From Roseovarius sp. (GTDB lineage Bacteria; Pseudomonadota; Alphaproteobacteria; Rhodobacterales; Rhodobacteraceae): a DNA stretch of 7,325 nucleotides. The notes under the pieces were generated by a model. The model was not told the origin of the DNA, ran no database searches, and saw only the letters and a list, made by a program, of their open reading frames with translations. Location of the stretch: positions 1-7,325 of the forward strand of contig JALQUE010000099.1 of the NCBI GenBank assembly GCA_023260815.1, given 5' to 3'. Both the position numbers and the translations under genes were made by a program. Each line of letters opens with the position of its first letter. Position 1 is the first letter of the stretch. Below are positions 6,165-7,325 of the stretch, piece by piece.

Positions 6165-6204
6165 GATACCGACGCGATACCGACGTCATACCGACGCGAT
6201 ACCG
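6165..6204. repeat. Array of an 11-bp direct repeat (iteron-like)
   Basis: The unit (G/C)ATACCGACG(C/T) starts at 6165, 6176 and 6187, with a partial fourth copy GATACCG at 6198. On the minus strand this reads CGGTAT four times with 5-nt spacers. The 11-bp period is one helical turn, so all four hexamers face the same side of the DNA. It lies about 230 bp before the kinase start and 380 bp before the sdhB-like start. Confidence 0.75.
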
Positions 6205-6314
6205 CACGGCTTTTTTCACGATGACCCATGCGCCACATGCCGCCTCTCCCGTGCCCGACACCGCCACGCCTTGCGCCTCGCCATTGCGCCCAGCCCAGCG
6301 CCCCTTGCGTTTTT

Positions 6315-6335
6315 CCCTTGTTTTCAAGGGCTTTT
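6315..6335 (+). terminator. Short hairpin with T-tract, possible weak terminator
   Basis: CCCTTG (6315-6320), loop TTTT and CAAGGG (6325-6330) form a perfect 6-bp stem followed by CTTTT. On the plus strand this resembles a weak intrinsic terminator, although no plus-strand gene precedes it. If functional it would end an unannotated small transcript. The minus-strand reading has an A-run after the stem and would not terminate. Confidence 0.3.
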
Positions 6336-6461
6336 GGGCGCCTGTCTGACCTCAGAAGGGTTTTCGATCTGTTAACCTCGATGTGCTATAGTTCGATCTT
6401 CACGATCACCCCACCCGCGCCGCCCTCGCCCATGCGCCCCACCGTGCCACCGCACCCCGAC

Positions 6462-6545
6462 ACCAAATTGGTCAATTAAGTTTAGCTTACACAAAACATA
6501 AGAATTTGTTCCTTCTCGTTAGCTAAATTCATCAATATAGTCCTC
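6462..6545 (+). promoter_or_regulatory. AT-rich promoter region of the sdhB-like gene
   Basis: GC content drops to about 28% over 6466-6540 in otherwise GC-rich DNA. The region starts with the palindrome ACCAAATTGGT (6462-6472). TTTAGCT (6481-6487) is complementary to AGCTAAA (6521-6527), and GAATTT (6502-6507) to AAATTC (6525-6530), so two left arms compete for one right arm. TATAGT (6536-6541) is a reasonable -10 about 40 nt before the GTG start, but its -35 is poor, suggesting an activator or another sigma factor. A second TATAGT lies at 6387-6392, between two copies of TTCGATCT (6363 and 6392). Confidence 0.45.
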
Positions 6546-6582
6546 GGCGGGACATAGACAGCATTACAAGGGGGCATCGCGC

Positions 6583-7317
6583 GTGGCTGCCGAGGCGCAG
6601 AATCTCAAGGTATCCGTCTGGCGAGGGACGGGTGACACAGGCGATTTCGAAACTTTCGAAGTCCCTTCCCGCGAAAGCCAGACCGTGCTTGACGTGGTCA
6701 GCTGGATCCAACAAGAGGCCGACCCAACGCTCACCTACCGCTTTGCCTGCCGCGTCGGCATGTGTGGAAGCTGCGCGATGATGGTCAATGGCATCCCGCG
6801 CTGGACCTGTCGCACTCACGTCAAAAAAGTGTCTGATAACAATACGTTACGAATAGAGCCTCTGCGCAATATGCCGGTTATCAAGGATCTGGTCGCCGAT
6901 ATGGACCCGTTCTTTGACAAATGGGTCAGCGCCGAAGCCCTGCACCATCCCACCAGCACCCGCGACGACGCCATCGCGCCCGTCGACGCCACCACCCCCC
7001 AGCGCCAGGCCGCCGACGCTGGCATCGAATGTATCAACTGCGGCATCTGTTATGCCGCCTGTGATACTGTGGCGGGGAACCCCGATTACCTTGGCCCCGC
7101 CGCGCTCCAGCGGGCCTGGACCCTGCTCAACGACAGCAAGGACGGGGGGCGCGGCGCCATCCTCGACGCGGTCTCGGGCGCGGGCGGCTGCCACAACTGC
7201 CACTCCATGGGCAGCTGCACCCGTTACTGCCCGAACGAGCTTGATCCGATGTCGGCCATCGCCGGACTCAAGCGCGAAACCTTCCGTCACGCCCTCCGGA
7301 GAAAGCGCGATGCTTGA
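6583..7317 (+). CDS. sdhB: Succinate dehydrogenase/fumarate reductase iron-sulfur subunit
   Basis: This 244-residue protein starts at GTG 6583, with AAGGGGG (6568-6574) 8 nt upstream. The N-terminal ferredoxin-like domain has FACRVGMCGSCAMMVNG and C76, so C56, C61, C64 and C76 hold the [2Fe-2S] cluster. In the helical C-terminal domain C150, C153, C156 and C216 fit the [4Fe-4S] cluster, and C160, C206 and C212 the [3Fe-4S] cluster (CINCGICYAAC; CHSMGSCTRYCP). The length is typical of SdhB/FrdB. It passes electrons between the FAD subunit and the quinone at the cytoplasmic membrane. C160 is followed by Asp instead of the usual Pro, and there is an extra cysteine, C203. The sequence looks closer to the second, FrdB-like lineage than to the canonical mitochondrial-type SdhB, so fumarate reductase or an alternative succinate dehydrogenase is possible; the symbol is therefore tentative. 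It overlaps the next gene by 8 nt, indicating an operon. Confidence 0.93.
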   Translation: MAAEAQNLKVSVWRGTGDTGDFETFEVPSRESQTVLDVVSWIQQEADPTLTYRFACRVGMCGSCAMMVNGIPRWTCRTHVKKVSDNNTLRIEPLRNMPVIKDLVADMDPFFDKWVSAEALHHPTSTRDDAIAPVDATTPQRQAADAGIECINCGICYAACDTVAGNPDYLGPAALQRAWTLLNDSKDGGRGAILDAVSGAGGCHNCHSMGSCTRYCPNELDPMSAIAGLKRETFRHALRRKRDA

Positions 7318-7325
7318 TCTGAAAC
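7310..7325 (+). CDS. Start of a downstream gene (probably another SDH/FRD subunit), cut by window edge
   Basis: ATG 7310 opens MLDLK, overlapping the end of the iron-sulfur gene by 8 nt, with GGAG (7298-7301) 8 nt upstream. Tight coupling suggests the membrane-anchor or flavoprotein subunit of the same complex. Five codons cannot show which, so the product is inferred from context only. Confidence 0.6.

Larger units (their letters stand above)
5935..6582. other. Divergent intergenic region, no convincing gene
   Basis: This 648-bp gap lies between the leftward kinase operon and the rightward sdhB-like gene and must hold both promoters. Short open frames here (minus 5987-6238; plus 5995-6375, 6029-6349 and 6228-6479) show no family motifs and have composition like random GC-rich DNA. 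Visible structure consists of small inverted repeats, an 11-bp repeat array, a terminator-like hairpin and an AT-rich island, listed separately. From about 6230 to 6465 the plus strand is strikingly C-rich and purine-poor. An unannotated small RNA cannot be excluded. Confidence 0.7.

Noticed and set aside
5987..6238. 83-codon minus-strand ORF before the kinase
   Set aside because: Its sequence partly translates the 11-bp repeat array, it has no motifs, and no good ribosome site was seen.
6400..6460. Glycine-rich short minus-strand peptide (GEGGAGGVIVKIEL before a stop)
   Set aside because: It reads like a gly-rich tail but is very short with no ribosome site; more likely a product of the C-rich strand.
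6228..6479. 83-codon plus-strand ORF in the intergenic region
   Set aside because: It is Pro-rich, low-complexity translation of C-rich DNA without similarity to any family I know.
1..7325. CRISPR array, tRNA/rRNA, insertion sequence ends
   Set aside because: No spaced identical repeats of suitable length, no cloverleaf or rRNA sequence, and no transposase or terminal inverted repeats were found; the repeats seen are 11- and 15-bp tandem units.

Overview
The window is high-GC and gene-dense. It looks like an alphaproteobacterium, probably of the Rhodobacterales/Roseobacter type. That is inferred from the style of the proteins (the dynamin-like GTPase and the SdhB/FrdB-type iron-sulfur protein) and from GC-rich codon use; no rRNA or other phylogenetic marker is present.

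Layout. From about 5934 down to the left edge, the minus strand carries one tightly packed, probably co-transcribed set: a Ser/Thr protein kinase (5934-4534), an FHA-domain phosphothreonine-reader protein (4522-3191), a PP2C-type phosphatase (3207-2281), an unusual P-loop GTPase-like protein (2258-1011), and the N-terminal 261 residues of a dynamin-family GTPase (916 to about 134). The genes are 11-22 nt apart or overlap, except for a 94-nt gap before the last one. That gap is spanned exactly by a 33-codon ORF linked to both neighbours by ATGA overlaps. Kinase, reader, phosphatase and two GTPases together look like a phospho-signalling module controlling a membrane-acting GTPase pair. The kinase/FHA/phosphatase trio resembles the PpkA-Fha-PppA switch of type VI secretion, but no secretion genes are visible.

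At the left end the dynamin gene breaks off in the middle of its G3 motif (…CLRDT, where PG should follow). In another frame it runs into the 5' part of a squalene/hydroxysqualene-type FAD oxidoreductase (HpnE-like: VYEAAGHAGGRARSF…IDNGNHLLLGAN). The join falls in a short GC-rich stretch compatible with both genes. It is either a real microhomology-mediated rearrangement or an assembly/amplification chimera.

A 648-bp gap (5935-6582) separates the kinase operon from a divergent plus-strand gene. It holds an iteron-like array of an 11-bp repeat (6165-6204), small inverted repeats, a terminator-like hairpin (6315-6335) and an AT-rich island (about 28% GC, 6466-6540) that probably contains the promoter of the rightward gene. 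I see no convincing gene in it.

The rightward gene (6583-7317) encodes a complete succinate dehydrogenase/fumarate reductase iron-sulfur subunit with all three cluster motifs. Its stop overlaps by 8 nt the start of another gene (7310 onward) that leaves the window after five codons.
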